Positions 1 to 9,060 of a stretch of DNA of 64,000 bases are shown here, in pieces. The notes beneath the pieces were generated by a model. That model saw only the letters and a list, made by a program, of their open reading frames with translations. It had not been told where the DNA came from and searched no databases. A program made the translations under genes and the position numbers. Origin of the DNA: Clostridia bacterium (GTDB lineage: Bacteria; Bacillota; Clostridia; Christensenellales; UBA1242); contig CAAGAO010000028.1 in assembly GCA_900767835.1 (NCBI GenBank), positions 1 to 64,000 of the forward strand, given 5' to 3'. How positions within the stretch are numbered: the stretch's first letter is position 1; every line of letters starts with the position of its first letter.

Positions 1-1137
1 ACATCAACACCAAAAAATATTTTAGCAAATGTTGACTTTGCAAATTGTATACCTTCTTCAGCATTAACAGGCAAAATTAGAATAGACTGTGATAGGTCCG
101 CTGCCGTTCTAGAAACAACAAATGGTAAAACACAAGCAACCTTTACATTTAGAATATCACTTTTGCCAAACTCAGATGGCACATATACTAACTCAGCTTT
201 AACATCTCCATCAAACAATGTTAGCCTAAAAATGAACCTAGAAGAAACAACCTACACACAATCACAAGTTCGTACTGATGCTATTGCTATTAAAAAATTT
301 ACAGCTACAGAAATTTCTTCAATTAAATCAGGCTTAAAAATTACAACAAACGATTCCTATGCTGACCTATATCCATATTATGTAGAAATGGGACATGTTG
401 GCAATGATTATATAAAATGGTTGGTTGTAGGCACAAAAGGAGCAAGCAATACAGACGCTGTAACCGCTCTAGTAGATGCAGACAAAACCGCATTATCTCA
501 AGGCTTGCTTTTAAACAAAACTTATGTAATGCTCTCAGAAAAAGTACTATATTCAGAAAGCACAACAAACTATGGAATATCATTCCAAAATGAATATACG
601 GATGGTGATCCAGCTTTAAACAACTATGGCTATTCCATACATGACTATGCAACAAGTAATATAAGAAATTATTTAAAAGGTGCTGATGTAAATCGCAGTG
701 CAAAGGGTGGTTCTGGTTCTTATATCCCAGACGGAACGAGTGTAAACCTACTAACAACATATAACCTTACAAGTGACCCACTATATGCAAAAATACAAGG
801 TAGAACCTTGACAAGTTTGTATGCCAACATAGGAGGAACGGAAGGAAAAATATGGTCATCATCAGATTCTAGAACTGAAGAAAACTTACAACCAACTTCG
901 CAAGATAAACTATGGCTTTTGAGTGCAACTGAAGCATCTACAATAATCTTCAAATCAGACAATAATAGAAAAACAACAATGGTAGGTGGTTCTGCTTCTA
1001 GTCTCACTGATTGGTGGCTTCGTTCGCCTAAAGATTTTCCTACTACCTTTGTGGGTTGTGTGTTCAGTGATGGCCTTTGCGATCATGAATATGTTACCTC
1101 CACTCAGTTCGGTTCGCGTGCGGCTTTTCTTTTCTAA
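1..1137 (+). CDS. Surface protein with C-terminal DUF6273 lectin-like domain (5' end outside window)
   Basis: The frame is open from the first base to TAA at 1135-1137, so the start lies upstream; 378 residues are visible. The N-terminal visible part (FRISL, then NSDGTY) resembles the end of the TasA/SipW-type beta-sandwich in the protein at 22077, which has a similar NSDGTYSS segment. The C-terminal part carries the DUF6273 signature WWLRSP, an SDG, and a final GSRAAFLF replacing the family's usual GVRPAF. DUF6273 is known from gut Bacillota surface proteins; I infer a C-type-lectin-like fold and ligand-binding role. From about 1009 the base composition and codon use change sharply: CGT, TCG and GCG codons and mostly NNY codons, against A-ending codons before. 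This suggests a diversified segment. A terminator hairpin follows the stop. Confidence 0.75.
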   Translation, partial: TSTPKNILANVDFANCIPSSALTGKIRIDCDRSAAVLETTNGKTQATFTFRISLLPNSDGTYTNSALTSPSNNVSLKMNLEETTYTQSQVRTDAIAIKKFTATEISSIKSGLKITTNDSYADLYPYYVEMGHVGNDYIKWLVVGTKGASNTDAVTALVDADKTALSQGLLLNKTYVMLSEKVLYSESTTNYGISFQNEYTDGDPALNNYGYSIHDYATSNIRNYLKGADVNRSAKGGSGSYIPDGTSVNLLTTYNLTSDPLYAKIQGRTLTSLYANIGGTEGKIWSSSDSRTEENLQPTSQDKLWLLSATEASTIIFKSDNNRKTTMVGGSASSLTDWWLRSPKDFPTTFVGCVFSDGLCDHEYVTSTQFGSRAAFLF

Positions 1138-1147
1138 TACTTAGAAG

Positions 1148-1189
1148 AAAATTTCACAATTTGTAATTTTACAAGTTGTGAAATTTTTT
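1148..1189 (+). terminator. Hairpin terminator after the DUF6273 gene
   Basis: Arms of 19 bases (1148-1166 and 1169-1187) pair with one G-U pair and end in a run of T. It sits 11 bases after the stop codon and is directly abutted by palindromic element A copy 1. Confidence 0.7.
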
Positions 1190-1225
1190 GAAATTGCTTA
1201 TACAATTTCGTTTGCTAACGCAAAC
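1190..1225. repeat. Palindromic intergenic element A, copy 1
   Basis: A near-palindrome GAAATTG-N6-CAATTTC (1190-1209) is followed directly by a second hairpin with arms GTTTGC and GCAAAC (1210-1225). The same two-palindrome string recurs at 28689 and 38404, each time shortly after a plus-strand stop codon and preceded by another hairpin. Confidence 0.7.
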
Positions 1226-1422
1226 ACTTCTTTGTATTTTTAGTCTGCGTCGCGATTTCTAGTGCCTTTTTATGCAAGAATAAAGTCACTATCTCTCGCT
1301 CCTTGTAATAAATCTTAGATAAGGTTATTAAGTCAAAACATATTTCATATTTTTTGATATAAAATAATTTTAATTTAGTGTTTTTATTAATTTAATTTTT
1401 AAACGAAGATTAAAGATTCTTA

Positions 1423-1468
1423 AAAAATGCGGGGGAATAACTTTTCCAAAAAGTTCTCTCCGCATTTT
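1423..1468. repeat. Palindromic intergenic element B, copy 1
   Basis: A hairpin with a GC-rich outer stem (ATGCGGGGG... paired with ...CTCTCCGCAT) and an inner AACTTTT/AAAAAGTT stem. Close relatives sit at 21419 and 23653. It could act as a transcription terminator, but recurrence with similar sequence in unrelated sites points to a dispersed element. Confidence 0.65.
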
Positions 1469-1496
1469 GCTATGAAATCTAATCAATAAAATAAAT

Positions 1497-1546
1497 AAAA
1501 ACACCGCAAGGTTGGTAATTGATTTTACTTAACTTGCGGTGTTTTT
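1497..1546 (-). terminator. Terminator of the uridine-kinase-like gene
   Basis: Arms AAAACACCGCAAG and CTTGCGGTGTTTT flank a loop of about 20 bases, ending 11 bases beyond the minus-strand stop codon. T runs on both strands make it potentially bidirectional. Confidence 0.75.
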
Positions 1547-1556
1547 GCATAGTTTA

Positions 1557-2477
1557 TTAATCTAAAAATTCGTGAAGTAGCGAGTTTTCTGGGAGTAGGG
1601 CTGGAGAAAGTTTTTCGCATTGCTCTAGCATTTCTATTAGTGGTTTTGCTTGCTCGTTTTCTTCTTGCTTTAAAAGTGGTAAAAGTTTGTCGGCATACAT
1701 AAGTGGTTCATAGGCATGAGTGGAGTTTATTAGGTAATCGGCTGTGTTTTTGTATGGTTTAATATATAAATTTTCACCATCTAACACACTTTGCCACATA
1801 TGGAAAGTGCGTTCTAAACTTGCTCCGCGGTTTAAAAGGTCGCGAATTAATCTACGCATAAGTCTTACTTTTTGTGCAGGCATAATAATTTTGTCATCAA
1901 TTTCAAAATTAGTGTTTACGCAAATGTAAATTCTATACATTGCGTCATTGTGTCTTTTGAACATTATTGGGTTAAGTGCGTGTATGCCTTCCATAATAAC
2001 AATAGTGTTAGGGTTTAGTTTAATGTGTTTGTATTCTTCTTCGCGTCTGCCGGTTTTAAAGTTATATTCAGGCATTAAGGCTTCGCCTTTTTCAAACATA
2101 TCATCAACAAATTTGTTGATATAATCTAAATCTAGAGCAGTGATGTTTTCGTAATCATATTCGCCATTTGGAAGTTTTGGACGGTTGTTTAAGTCCAAAT
2201 AAAAGTCATCTAAAGACACAACCAAAGATTCATATCCTTGCTCGGAAAGTGCCTTACAAATTAGGTTGCTTGTGGTGGTTTTGCCAGATGATGACGGACC
2301 AGCAAGCAAAATAAATTTATAGCAATTTTTAGTTACGATATCGTTTACAATATCATTAATTTGTTTATGATATAATTCTTCGCTATCTTCAATTAGTTTT
2401 TTAGGGTCAGTTAAAGCAAGTTCGTTAATCCTGCCTAAATCAAAACTTTCTTTTTTATAATCGTGTAAAATATTCAT
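1557..2477 (-). CDS. udk: Uridine kinase-like nucleoside kinase
   Basis: 306 residues, member of the phosphoribulokinase/uridine kinase P-loop family. The Walker A motif GPSSSGKT is at residues 60-67, followed by SLDDFYLD, which in this family holds the substrate-binding acidic residues, and by VIMEGIHALNP (Walker B region). The product is longer than classical Udk (about 210 residues), with about 50 extra residues at the N terminus; such long forms are common in Clostridia, often annotated as nucleoside kinase and related to TGS-domain fusions, though no TGS domain is seen here. The expected reaction is phosphorylation of uridine or cytidine with ATP or GTP. It is a monocistronic minus-strand gene, divergent from murE, with AAGGATAT upstream of the ATG. 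Substrate specificity cannot be read from sequence. Confidence 0.8.
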   Translation of the reverse strand: MNILHDYKKESFDLGRINELALTDPKKLIEDSEELYHKQINDIVNDIVTKNCYKFILLAGPSSSGKTTTSNLICKALSEQGYESLVVSLDDFYLDLNNRPKLPNGEYDYENITALDLDYINKFVDDMFEKGEALMPEYNFKTGRREEEYKHIKLNPNTIVIMEGIHALNPIMFKRHNDAMYRIYICVNTNFEIDDKIIMPAQKVRLMRRLIRDLLNRGASLERTFHMWQSVLDGENLYIKPYKNTADYLINSTHAYEPLMYADKLLPLLKQEENEQAKPLIEMLEQCEKLSPALLPENSLLHEFLD

Positions 2478-2613
2478 TAAGTATATCCTTTTAAGTTTAA
2501 AACAGTGTCTTTTTGGATTTTACCATAAATTATCAAATATTTCAACAACTATTTAGTCATTATTTTTTGCATTAAAGTCAAAACATTTGCATTTTGTATT
2601 ATAAGGGGAATTT

Positions 2614-4038
2614 ATGAAGTTAAAAAAGTTGTTAAGGGGTATTAAAGTATTAAATGCAAGACAAATCAAAAATGTTACCATTGAAAACATTTCAAATAAG
2701 ACAAGTGATGTTTTAAGCAATAGTTTATATGTTTGTTTAAAAGGCGAAAAAGTTGATGGGTATAATTTAAAGCAAGAAGCCTTAAAGTGTGGAGCGGTTG
2801 CTTTTGTTGTAGAGCAGTATGATTATGAGTTTGATGGACTTCAAATTTTAGTTGAAGATACTAGGGAAGCATTATCAAAACTAGCAAAAAATTTTTACGG
2901 TGAAATTCCAAAAGTGATAGGCATAACAGGAACAAATGGTAAAACCACCACAAGCAACATTGTTTATCACATTTTAAAGCAAGCGGGCAAAAAAGTTGGG
3001 CTTGTTGGCACAGAAGGTATTTTTTATGACGAGAAAAAAATAGTTTTACATATGACAACACCAGATCCGCTAGAGTTATATAAATATTTGGCGGATATGA
3101 AAAAATGTGGATGTGAATATGTTGTTATGGAAGTTTCCGCGCACGCAATATATTACAAAAAAATTAATGCCATAGATTTTTGTGTTAAAGCACTTACTAA
3201 CATAACCGAAGACCATTTAGATTTTTTTAAAACTTTATCTAATTATCAAAAGACAAAACTTGGTTTTTTGAGCAAAGATAAATGTATAAAAGTTATATGC
3301 ATAGACGATAAATATGGAGTTAGTTTTGTATGCAAAAACAAAAAATGTTTTACATATTCCACACATTTACCAGCCGATAACAAGGCGGTAAATATATTGT
3401 TTGGCGGAAAAAAGTTTAATATGATTTTAAATGGGAAAAATCTACTTGTGGAGAGCAATTTGCTTGGGGACCACAATGTCCAAAATTTGCTTTGCGGTGC
3501 GTTAATTTGCAGTAAGTTGGGTGTTACAAACCATCAAATTTTGTCCGCAATTAAAACCTTAAAGAGTGTTGATGGTAGACTAAACGAATACAAAATTGAC
3601 AATAAAAATATTGTCATAGATTTTGCCCATACTCCCGATGCGTTAAAAAATGTACTTGTTTGTTTAAGAAAAATAACAAAAAATAAATTGTATTGCCTTT
3701 TTGGTTGTGGTGGAAATAGAGAAACCGAAAAAAGACCAATAATGGGGCAAATTGCAGGCGCTTATAGTGATTTTGTTTATGTGACTACGGACAATCCGCG
3801 TTTTGAAGAACCAAATAACATTATAGGGCAAATTGTGGCGGGAATTAAATCTAAAAACTATAAGGTAATTTTAGACAGAAAAAATGCAATTATTGAAGCC
3901 GTTGAAAGTATGCAAGATGGCGACACTTTAGCAATTTGTGGTAAAGGTGCGGAAGACTATTTGGAAATTAAAGGGATAAAGTATCCATATTCAGACAAAG
4001 CGGTTATAGAAGAACTAGGCGGTAAGATAAATATTTAA
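2614..4038 (+). CDS. murE: UDP-MurNAc-tripeptide synthetase, DAP-adding type
   Basis: 474 residues. A Mur ligase that adds the third residue to UDP-MurNAc-L-Ala-D-Glu in the cytoplasm. The ATP-binding motif GTNGKTT is at residues 106-112, the central-domain segment EVSAHA follows, and the C-terminal domain carries DNPRFEEP from residue 393 and GKGAEDY later. In characterised MurE proteins DNPR recognises meso-diaminopimelate, so DAP-type peptidoglycan is predicted. AAGGGG lies just ahead of the ATG. It is the first gene of a plus-strand run with mraY, murD and ftsW; murF, which usually sits between murE and mraY, is absent here. Confidence 0.95.
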   Translation: MKLKKLLRGIKVLNARQIKNVTIENISNKTSDVLSNSLYVCLKGEKVDGYNLKQEALKCGAVAFVVEQYDYEFDGLQILVEDTREALSKLAKNFYGEIPKVIGITGTNGKTTTSNIVYHILKQAGKKVGLVGTEGIFYDEKKIVLHMTTPDPLELYKYLADMKKCGCEYVVMEVSAHAIYYKKINAIDFCVKALTNITEDHLDFFKTLSNYQKTKLGFLSKDKCIKVICIDDKYGVSFVCKNKKCFTYSTHLPADNKAVNILFGGKKFNMILNGKNLLVESNLLGDHNVQNLLCGALICSKLGVTNHQILSAIKTLKSVDGRLNEYKIDNKNIVIDFAHTPDALKNVLVCLRKITKNKLYCLFGCGGNRETEKRPIMGQIAGAYSDFVYVTTDNPRFEEPNNIIGQIVAGIKSKNYKVILDRKNAIIEAVESMQDGDTLAICGKGAEDYLEIKGIKYPYSDKAVIEELGGKINI

Positions 4039-4079
4039 TCCGTTTTAAGTTAGGAAAACTTTAATTATAAAAGGTATTT

Positions 4080-5057
4080 ATGTTAAAATATGTAGTTGTG
4101 TTTTTAATAACTTTTGCAGTGACAATGCTATTTGCTCCGCTGGTTTTTTTACTGGTAAAAAAAATAGGTGCAAAGCAGACAATACTCCATTATGTAAAAG
4201 AACACGAGAGTAAACAGGGCACACCAACAATGGGGGGAATAATGTTTATTTTGCCAGCAATTGTTATCTCTCTTGCTTTCTTTTCTAGTGATTACACATA
4301 TGCAATTATTTCTCTTGCCGTGTTTTTTGCTTATGCAGTTTTGGGATTTTTAGATGATTTTATAAAAGTTCATTATAAACAAAATTTAGGGCTTAGGGCT
4401 TATCAAAAAATTATAGGACAGTTGGGTATTGCTTTAGTGCTTGCAATTTTTGTATATAACTCTCTTGGCGGGGAAATATTAATTCCTTTTACTAGCAAAA
4501 CAATAAATTTAGGTTTTTGGATAATACCTTTTGTTATTTTAATATTTTTGGCAACGGTTAATAGTGTTAATTTAATTGATGGTTTGGACGGTCTTTGTTC
4601 ATCTTGTTCGGTAAATTATATTTTTTTCTTTTCGGTAGTTTTGCTTTTAACTTTACCACAATTCAACCCCGCACTTAAAGGCGAAGTCGAGAATATTGTC
4701 TTATGTAATTATTCGCTTTTAGGTTCGCTTTTTGCTTTTTTATTTTTTAATAGTTTTCCTGCTAAAATTTTTATGGGGGATACAGGTTCGCTTGCACTTG
4801 GCGGATATCTTGCAAGTGTCAGCATACTTACCAAAAATGAACTTTTAATTCCGCTACTTGGTTTTGTTTTTGTAATTACTTCGCTTAGTGATATTATTCA
4901 AGTTTTGCATTTTAAAAGAACAAAGAAAAGAATATTTAAAATGGCACCACTTCATCATCATTTTCAAATGAGCGGTAATCACGAAAATAAAGTGACTTTT
5001 GGATATTTTATGGTTAGTTTTATTCTAAATTTAATTATTTGTGCATTTTATATGTAA
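4080..5057 (+). CDS. mraY: Phospho-MurNAc-pentapeptide-transferase
   Basis: 325 residues and about ten hydrophobic membrane segments. The enzyme transfers phospho-MurNAc-pentapeptide to undecaprenyl phosphate, forming lipid I at the cytoplasmic membrane face. Family motifs are present in order: GTPTMGG near residue 50, LDDFIK with HYKQNLGL, NLIDGLDGL, FMGDTGSLALGG and APLHHHFQ close to the C terminus. The DD pair, the NLIDGLDGL asparagine and the GDTGS aspartate are the established catalytic and Mg-binding region. It lies 41 bases after murE and 12 bases before murD, with AAAGG as ribosome binding site, consistent with one operon. Confidence 0.97.
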   Translation: MLKYVVVFLITFAVTMLFAPLVFLLVKKIGAKQTILHYVKEHESKQGTPTMGGIMFILPAIVISLAFFSSDYTYAIISLAVFFAYAVLGFLDDFIKVHYKQNLGLRAYQKIIGQLGIALVLAIFVYNSLGGEILIPFTSKTINLGFWIIPFVILIFLATVNSVNLIDGLDGLCSSCSVNYIFFFSVVLLLTLPQFNPALKGEVENIVLCNYSLLGSLFAFLFFNSFPAKIFMGDTGSLALGGYLASVSILTKNELLIPLLGFVFVITSLSDIIQVLHFKRTKKRIFKMAPLHHHFQMSGNHENKVTFGYFMVSFILNLIICAFYM

Positions 5058-5069
5058 AGGAATAATTAT

Positions 5070-6296
5070 ATGGAAATATCAAATAAAAAATTTTTAATTT
5101 ATGGTGCTGGCGTAAGCGGTATTTCGGCATACAAATTTTTGACTATAAAAGGTGCAATATGTGTTATGTATGCAGATAAAAAACCAGATAATTTGGAAAT
5201 TGAAAACTATATAAATAGTTTTAATAAAGCATTAGAGTTTAAGGCAGACTATGTTGTTTTAAGTCCAGGTGTTAATATTATTGGCAATAAGAACATTGTT
5301 AAATTAAAAAAGAATGGTGCATTAATTTTAAGTGAACTAGAACTTGGTTATTTGTTTTGTAAAGGCAAATTTGTTGCCGTTACGGGCACAAACGGGAAAA
5401 CAACTTGCGTGTCACTATTAAACCATATTTTAAGCACAAAGTACAAAACTTTTTTATGTGGGAACATTGGTTTGCCAGTAACTAGCATTGTAGAGCAGAC
5501 TGATGAAAATAGTGTAGTTGTTTGCGAGGTTTCCAGTTTTATGCTTGAAACAGTTTCGCCAAACTTCAAGCCAGATATTGCCGTAATTTTAAACATTACA
5601 CCAGACCATATTTCAAGACATAAAACATTTGATAATTATTATAATACTAAATTAGAAATAACAAATTATCAAAATAATAATGATTATTTATTAATTCCTG
5701 ATAATTTAAAAAATATACAAACAAATGCAAAAAAAATTATAATAAATTATAAAAAATATAAAAGTAATTTAATTGGCGATTTTAATAATTTAAATATTGC
5801 ATTTTGTGACAAAATTTGCGAATTATTAAATATTAATAAAAAGCAATTTAATTTAGCATTAAAAACCTTTTCGCCAGTGCCTTTTAGATTAGAATATTTA
5901 GGAAAAAAGAAAGGAATAACATACATAAACGATAGTAAATCAACAAATCCCGATTCTTGCATTCAAGCATTAAAAGCAATGAAAAAACCTGTAGTTGTTC
6001 TTCTTGGGGGTAGTGATAAAGGAAATAATTTTAACAATATTTTTAAATTAAAAAACAAAATAAAACTTGCCATAATTTATGGTCAAACGGCAGATATTTT
6101 AGAGAGTGATGCAAATTTTTGTGGATATAATAAAATAGCAAAATTTGATACATTAAACCAAGCATTAACACATCTAAGCAGTTTTGTAAAACGAGGGGAT
6201 ATTGTGTTATTTTCACCCGCTTGTGCCAGTTATGATGAATTTAAAAACTATGTTGAACGCGGAGAGTTTTTTAACTCATATGTAGAAAATAAGTAA
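5070..6296 (+). CDS. murD: UDP-MurNAc-L-alanine--D-glutamate ligase
   Basis: 408 residues, slightly shorter than the usual 440-450. It adds D-glutamate to UDP-MurNAc-L-Ala. The N-terminal Rossmann-like domain begins IYGAGVSGISAY, the P-loop GTNGKTT follows near residue 107, and the C-terminal domain has NDSKSTNPDS and SPACASYDEF, both characteristic of MurD. The middle stretch around 5640-5840 is extremely AT-rich with Asn, Lys and Ile codons, probably mutation bias rather than a domain change. It starts 12 bases after mraY and belongs to the same run. Confidence 0.95.
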   Translation: MEISNKKFLIYGAGVSGISAYKFLTIKGAICVMYADKKPDNLEIENYINSFNKALEFKADYVVLSPGVNIIGNKNIVKLKKNGALILSELELGYLFCKGKFVAVTGTNGKTTCVSLLNHILSTKYKTFLCGNIGLPVTSIVEQTDENSVVVCEVSSFMLETVSPNFKPDIAVILNITPDHISRHKTFDNYYNTKLEITNYQNNNDYLLIPDNLKNIQTNAKKIIINYKKYKSNLIGDFNNLNIAFCDKICELLNINKKQFNLALKTFSPVPFRLEYLGKKKGITYINDSKSTNPDSCIQALKAMKKPVVVLLGGSDKGNNFNNIFKLKNKIKLAIIYGQTADILESDANFCGYNKIAKFDTLNQALTHLSSFVKRGDIVLFSPACASYDEFKNYVERGEFFNSYVENK

Positions 6297-6474
6297 CTAT
6301 AAAAAATATTTTTTAATTAAAACCAAAACACTATTTTACAAAATATCAATAATTAATCATAAGCCATTAATAATTGTTTGTTTTTTACATTAATCAATCA
6401 TTTTTCATTATTTATTTGTTGTTATTTAACAATATTTCTAGTCATCATTGACTATTTTTATATGGGGGTACTTT

Positions 6475-7611
6475 TTGCAAAAAAAGAGTCTAAAAAATTT
6501 ATTTATTGTTTCTAAAAACAAAAAAATAGATATGCTCAGTGTTATTGTCATTTGCTTGACTCTTTTTTTGTGCCTAGTTGGTTGTGTTATGGTTTATAGT
6601 GCAAGCAGTTATTCAGCATTAAAAAACTATAATAATGAATATCATTTTTTAATTAAGCAAATTTTTGGTGCAATTGTTGGTTTTTGTGGGCTTATATTTT
6701 TTTACTTTTTTGATAGTGATATATTAAAAAAACTAAAATGGTTGTTTTGGGGTGTGGCTGTAATTGGTCTTGTGCTTGTGTTTATTCCTGGCATTGGTGC
6801 AAGCAACTATGGTGCAACTCGTTGGATAAGAATTGCGGGGGTGTCTTTTCAGCCTAGCGAACTTGCAAAATTTGCTTTGGTGCTTTTTTGTGCAAGTTAT
6901 TTGAGTGATAATTATAAAAAAGTTAAAAATTTCAAAAGTTTGCTTTTGCCTATGCTTATGGGTGGGGCATTGTGTTTGCTTGTAATTTTAGAACCTAATA
7001 TGAGCGTTACTATGTGTTTAGGTTTAACACTTATTGCAATGCTTATCATAGGTGGTATATCAAAAAAACATTTTATGATGCTATCCGTTCCAGCAATTGC
7101 TATTGTGCCAACTTTAATTGTTATTGAACCATATAGAATGAAAAGATTAATGGCTTTTATTGACCCTTGGGCAAATCCAAAGGGCGAGGGCTTTCAAGTA
7201 ATACAGTCTTTATATGCACTCGGCAATGGCGGACTCTTTGGTGTTGGTCTTTTCAATAGTCGTCAAAAATATCTATTTTTGCCTTTTAGCGAATCCGACT
7301 TTATTTTTTCTATTATAGGAGAGGAGTTGGGATTCTTTGGCTTATTGATTATAATATTTGCATATGTTGGCTTGGTTGTGTGCTTAATAAAAATAGCACT
7401 AAACGCAAAAAGTCGTTTTGGTGCTTTATTAACCGCGGGCATTGGTTGTTTAATAGCAATTCAACTTGCAATTAACATAGCAGTTGTAACTTGCTCAATC
7501 CCACCAACAGGAATACCACTACCATTTATCTCAGCCGGCAGTTCCGCCCTAGTAATATTTTTAAGTATGATAGGTGTAGCACTAAATGTTAGAAAAAAGA
7601 GTTTAATGTAG
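6475..7611 (+). CDS. ftsW: FtsW-type SEDS peptidoglycan polymerase
   Basis: About 378 residues with ten predicted membrane segments. SEDS proteins polymerise lipid II with a partner class B penicillin-binding protein. Motifs: MVYSASSY in the first loop, PSELAKFALV, GGLFGVGLFNSRQKY in the large extracellular loop, and TGIPLPFISAGSSALV near the C terminus. I chose the TTG at 6475 because GGGGG lies six bases before it; TTG at 6448 has no binding site, and an ATG at 6529 lacks one too. Position in the mur cluster favours FtsW over RodA. MurG, which usually follows, is missing from the window. Confidence 0.85.
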   Translation: MQKKSLKNLFIVSKNKKIDMLSVIVICLTLFLCLVGCVMVYSASSYSALKNYNNEYHFLIKQIFGAIVGFCGLIFFYFFDSDILKKLKWLFWGVAVIGLVLVFIPGIGASNYGATRWIRIAGVSFQPSELAKFALVLFCASYLSDNYKKVKNFKSLLLPMLMGGALCLLVILEPNMSVTMCLGLTLIAMLIIGGISKKHFMMLSVPAIAIVPTLIVIEPYRMKRLMAFIDPWANPKGEGFQVIQSLYALGNGGLFGVGLFNSRQKYLFLPFSESDFIFSIIGEELGFFGLLIIIFAYVGLVVCLIKIALNAKSRFGALLTAGIGCLIAIQLAINIAVVTCSIPPTGIPLPFISAGSSALVIFLSMIGVALNVRKKSLM

Positions 7612-7673
7612 TATTGGTGTTTTTGTTGATTTGAATATGTTATTTGTTATATAATTAGCACAAGGGGTAAAAT

Positions 7674-8126
7674 ATGAAATTATCTGAAGCATTAATTATA
7701 AGAAGTGATTTACAAAAACGCGTTGAACAAATTAGAATGCGTCTTGTTGCAAATGCAAAAGTTCAAGAGGGGGATAAAACTGCAGAAGACCCAAATGAGA
7801 TTTTGGCAGAACTTGACCAAACTATAACTGATTTAACAGACATTATAAAAAGAATAAATTTAACAAATAGTGTAGTAACCGATGGTAAAAATACTATAAC
7901 TGAGTTGTTGGCAAAAAGAGATTGCTTGTCTTTAAAAATAAAAATTGAGCAAGAATTTTTAACCACTGCCAGAAACAAAATTGATAGATATTCCAATAAA
8001 GAAATTAAAGTATTTAGTGCAATAGATGTCAAAACAGGACAAGCAAAACTTGATAAATTGTCGAAAGAATTAAGAGAGTTAGATGTTAAAATTCAAGCAT
8101 TAAACTGGGCATCTGATTTAATTTAA
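7674..8126 (+). CDS. DIP1984 family protein (septicolysin-like)
   Basis: 150 residues, mostly helical. The N terminus MKLSEALIIRSDLQKRVEQI, the KVQEGD segment and the INLTNS followed later by LLAKRD match the DIP1984 family, historically called septicolysin-like. Its molecular function is not established; the name reflects an old toxin annotation that should not be taken literally. The C-terminal half has heptad-like leucines suggesting a coiled coil. It starts 62 bases after ftsW with an AAGGGG ribosome binding site and a possible promoter element TATAAT just before it, so it may be transcribed alone. Confidence 0.8.
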   Translation: MKLSEALIIRSDLQKRVEQIRMRLVANAKVQEGDKTAEDPNEILAELDQTITDLTDIIKRINLTNSVVTDGKNTITELLAKRDCLSLKIKIEQEFLTTARNKIDRYSNKEIKVFSAIDVKTGQAKLDKLSKELRELDVKIQALNWASDLI

Positions 8127-8712
8127 TAAGTAAAACGAATTTTTTGATATTGTTTTAGACTTAAAAATATCTATTTTTTAAGTTGCAAACAAGCAAAATG
8201 TTAAAAAATCATATATTTTTATAAAAAAGATTTTGTTTTTTACATATTAAAAGTGCATAGTGAGTAGCAATAATTGGGGTGTAACCCTTTACGTGGTTTT
8301 TGGGTAAAAAAATTCACAAAGAATTAGGGGTCCGCGGGAAAGGCTGACCGCAAAAATTAACATAAAATGCCAGCATATTAACATGTGCATTTTTATATTT
8401 AACATTTACTACCAACATCAAATTATTGCGAGGGTTGAGGTTTAGGGGAAAATTTAAAATTGTGCCATAATAAATACTCTAGTGAAAAATTTTATTGACT
8501 TTTGAAAAATCTTTCAGTAGATGTAGTATTTATTTAAAAGGTTGGCTTATATAAGTTTGTTTTTAATGAGAACATATTAAATTGAAAGATTTTCTACTTA
8601 TGAATGAATTATAAAAATAAAAAATTTAAAAAACTCTGTCACACAGTTGTTGTGATGGGGTTTTTTGTTGGTTATTATTTTGGTGTGATTTGCAAGGGGA
8701 GGACAAAATGGA
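8127..8712. other. Intergenic region ahead of the phage cassette
   Basis: No convincing gene on either strand. A small GC-richer island (about 8272-8352) contains GGGTGTAACCC and GCGG...CCGC stems. An inverted pair, AATAAATAC...GTATTTATT, spans 8470-8535, and the string GAAAATCTTTCA recurs inverted near 8505 and 8584. TTGACT at 8495-8500 might be a promoter -35 element. It may be a phage control region, an attachment end or the scar of lost phage genes. Confidence 0.35.
8628..8666 (+). terminator. Hairpin before the phage cassette
   Basis: AAAAAACTCTGTCACA pairs with TGTGATGGGGTTTTTT using three G-U pairs; a T run follows the stem. It sits 47 bases before the first cassette gene and could be a terminator or an attenuator in its leader. 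Confidence 0.5.
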
Positions 8713-9060
8713 ATGAATATTGCAGAAGAAATTGATGGCAAAATGATTAAAAAAGTTTTAGATGCATTAACCAAAAAAGCAACTGGATACGAAACTAAAG
8801 AGGTCACAGAAGAATATGCAAATGATGGAAATAAAGATGTTTTGACAAAAAAGAAAATCTGCAAATATTATGTCCCAGCAGACATATCGGCGGCAAAGTT
8901 ACTTTTAGATGTCTGTGGTTCTAAAGAACAAAAGAGTTACTATGGAATGAGTGATGAGGAGTTGGATAAAGAAGCGATAAGACTTTTTAAAGAGTATCAA
9001 AGTTTGACCGATAAAAATATTTTTAGCGATATAAAAGGAGAAGTAGGTGAAGATAGTTAA
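8713..9060 (+). CDS. Phage terminase small subunit-like protein
   Basis: 115 residues, acidic and Lys/Glu-rich. The central YVPADISAAKLLLDV resembles the C-terminal segment of phage small terminase subunits, where a PxDxxAAxxxL motif follows the helix-turn-helix domain. Position immediately upstream of portal supports this. No clear helix-turn-helix is seen at the N terminus, so it may be a shortened form. GGGGAGGA at 8697-8703 precedes the ATG by 9 bases. An ATG five bases earlier in another frame closes at once. No large terminase gene accompanies it. The call is motif plus context, not firm homology. Confidence 0.45.
   Translation: MNIAEEIDGKMIKKVLDALTKKATGYETKEVTEEYANDGNKDVLTKKKICKYYVPADISAAKLLLDVCGSKEQKSYYGMSDEELDKEAIRLFKEYQSLTDKNIFSDIKGEVGEDS

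Noticed and set aside
8272..8352. Possible known small RNA (6S, SRP or RNase P) in the GC-richer patch
   Set aside because: None of the conserved cores of those RNAs can be found; only short stems remain.
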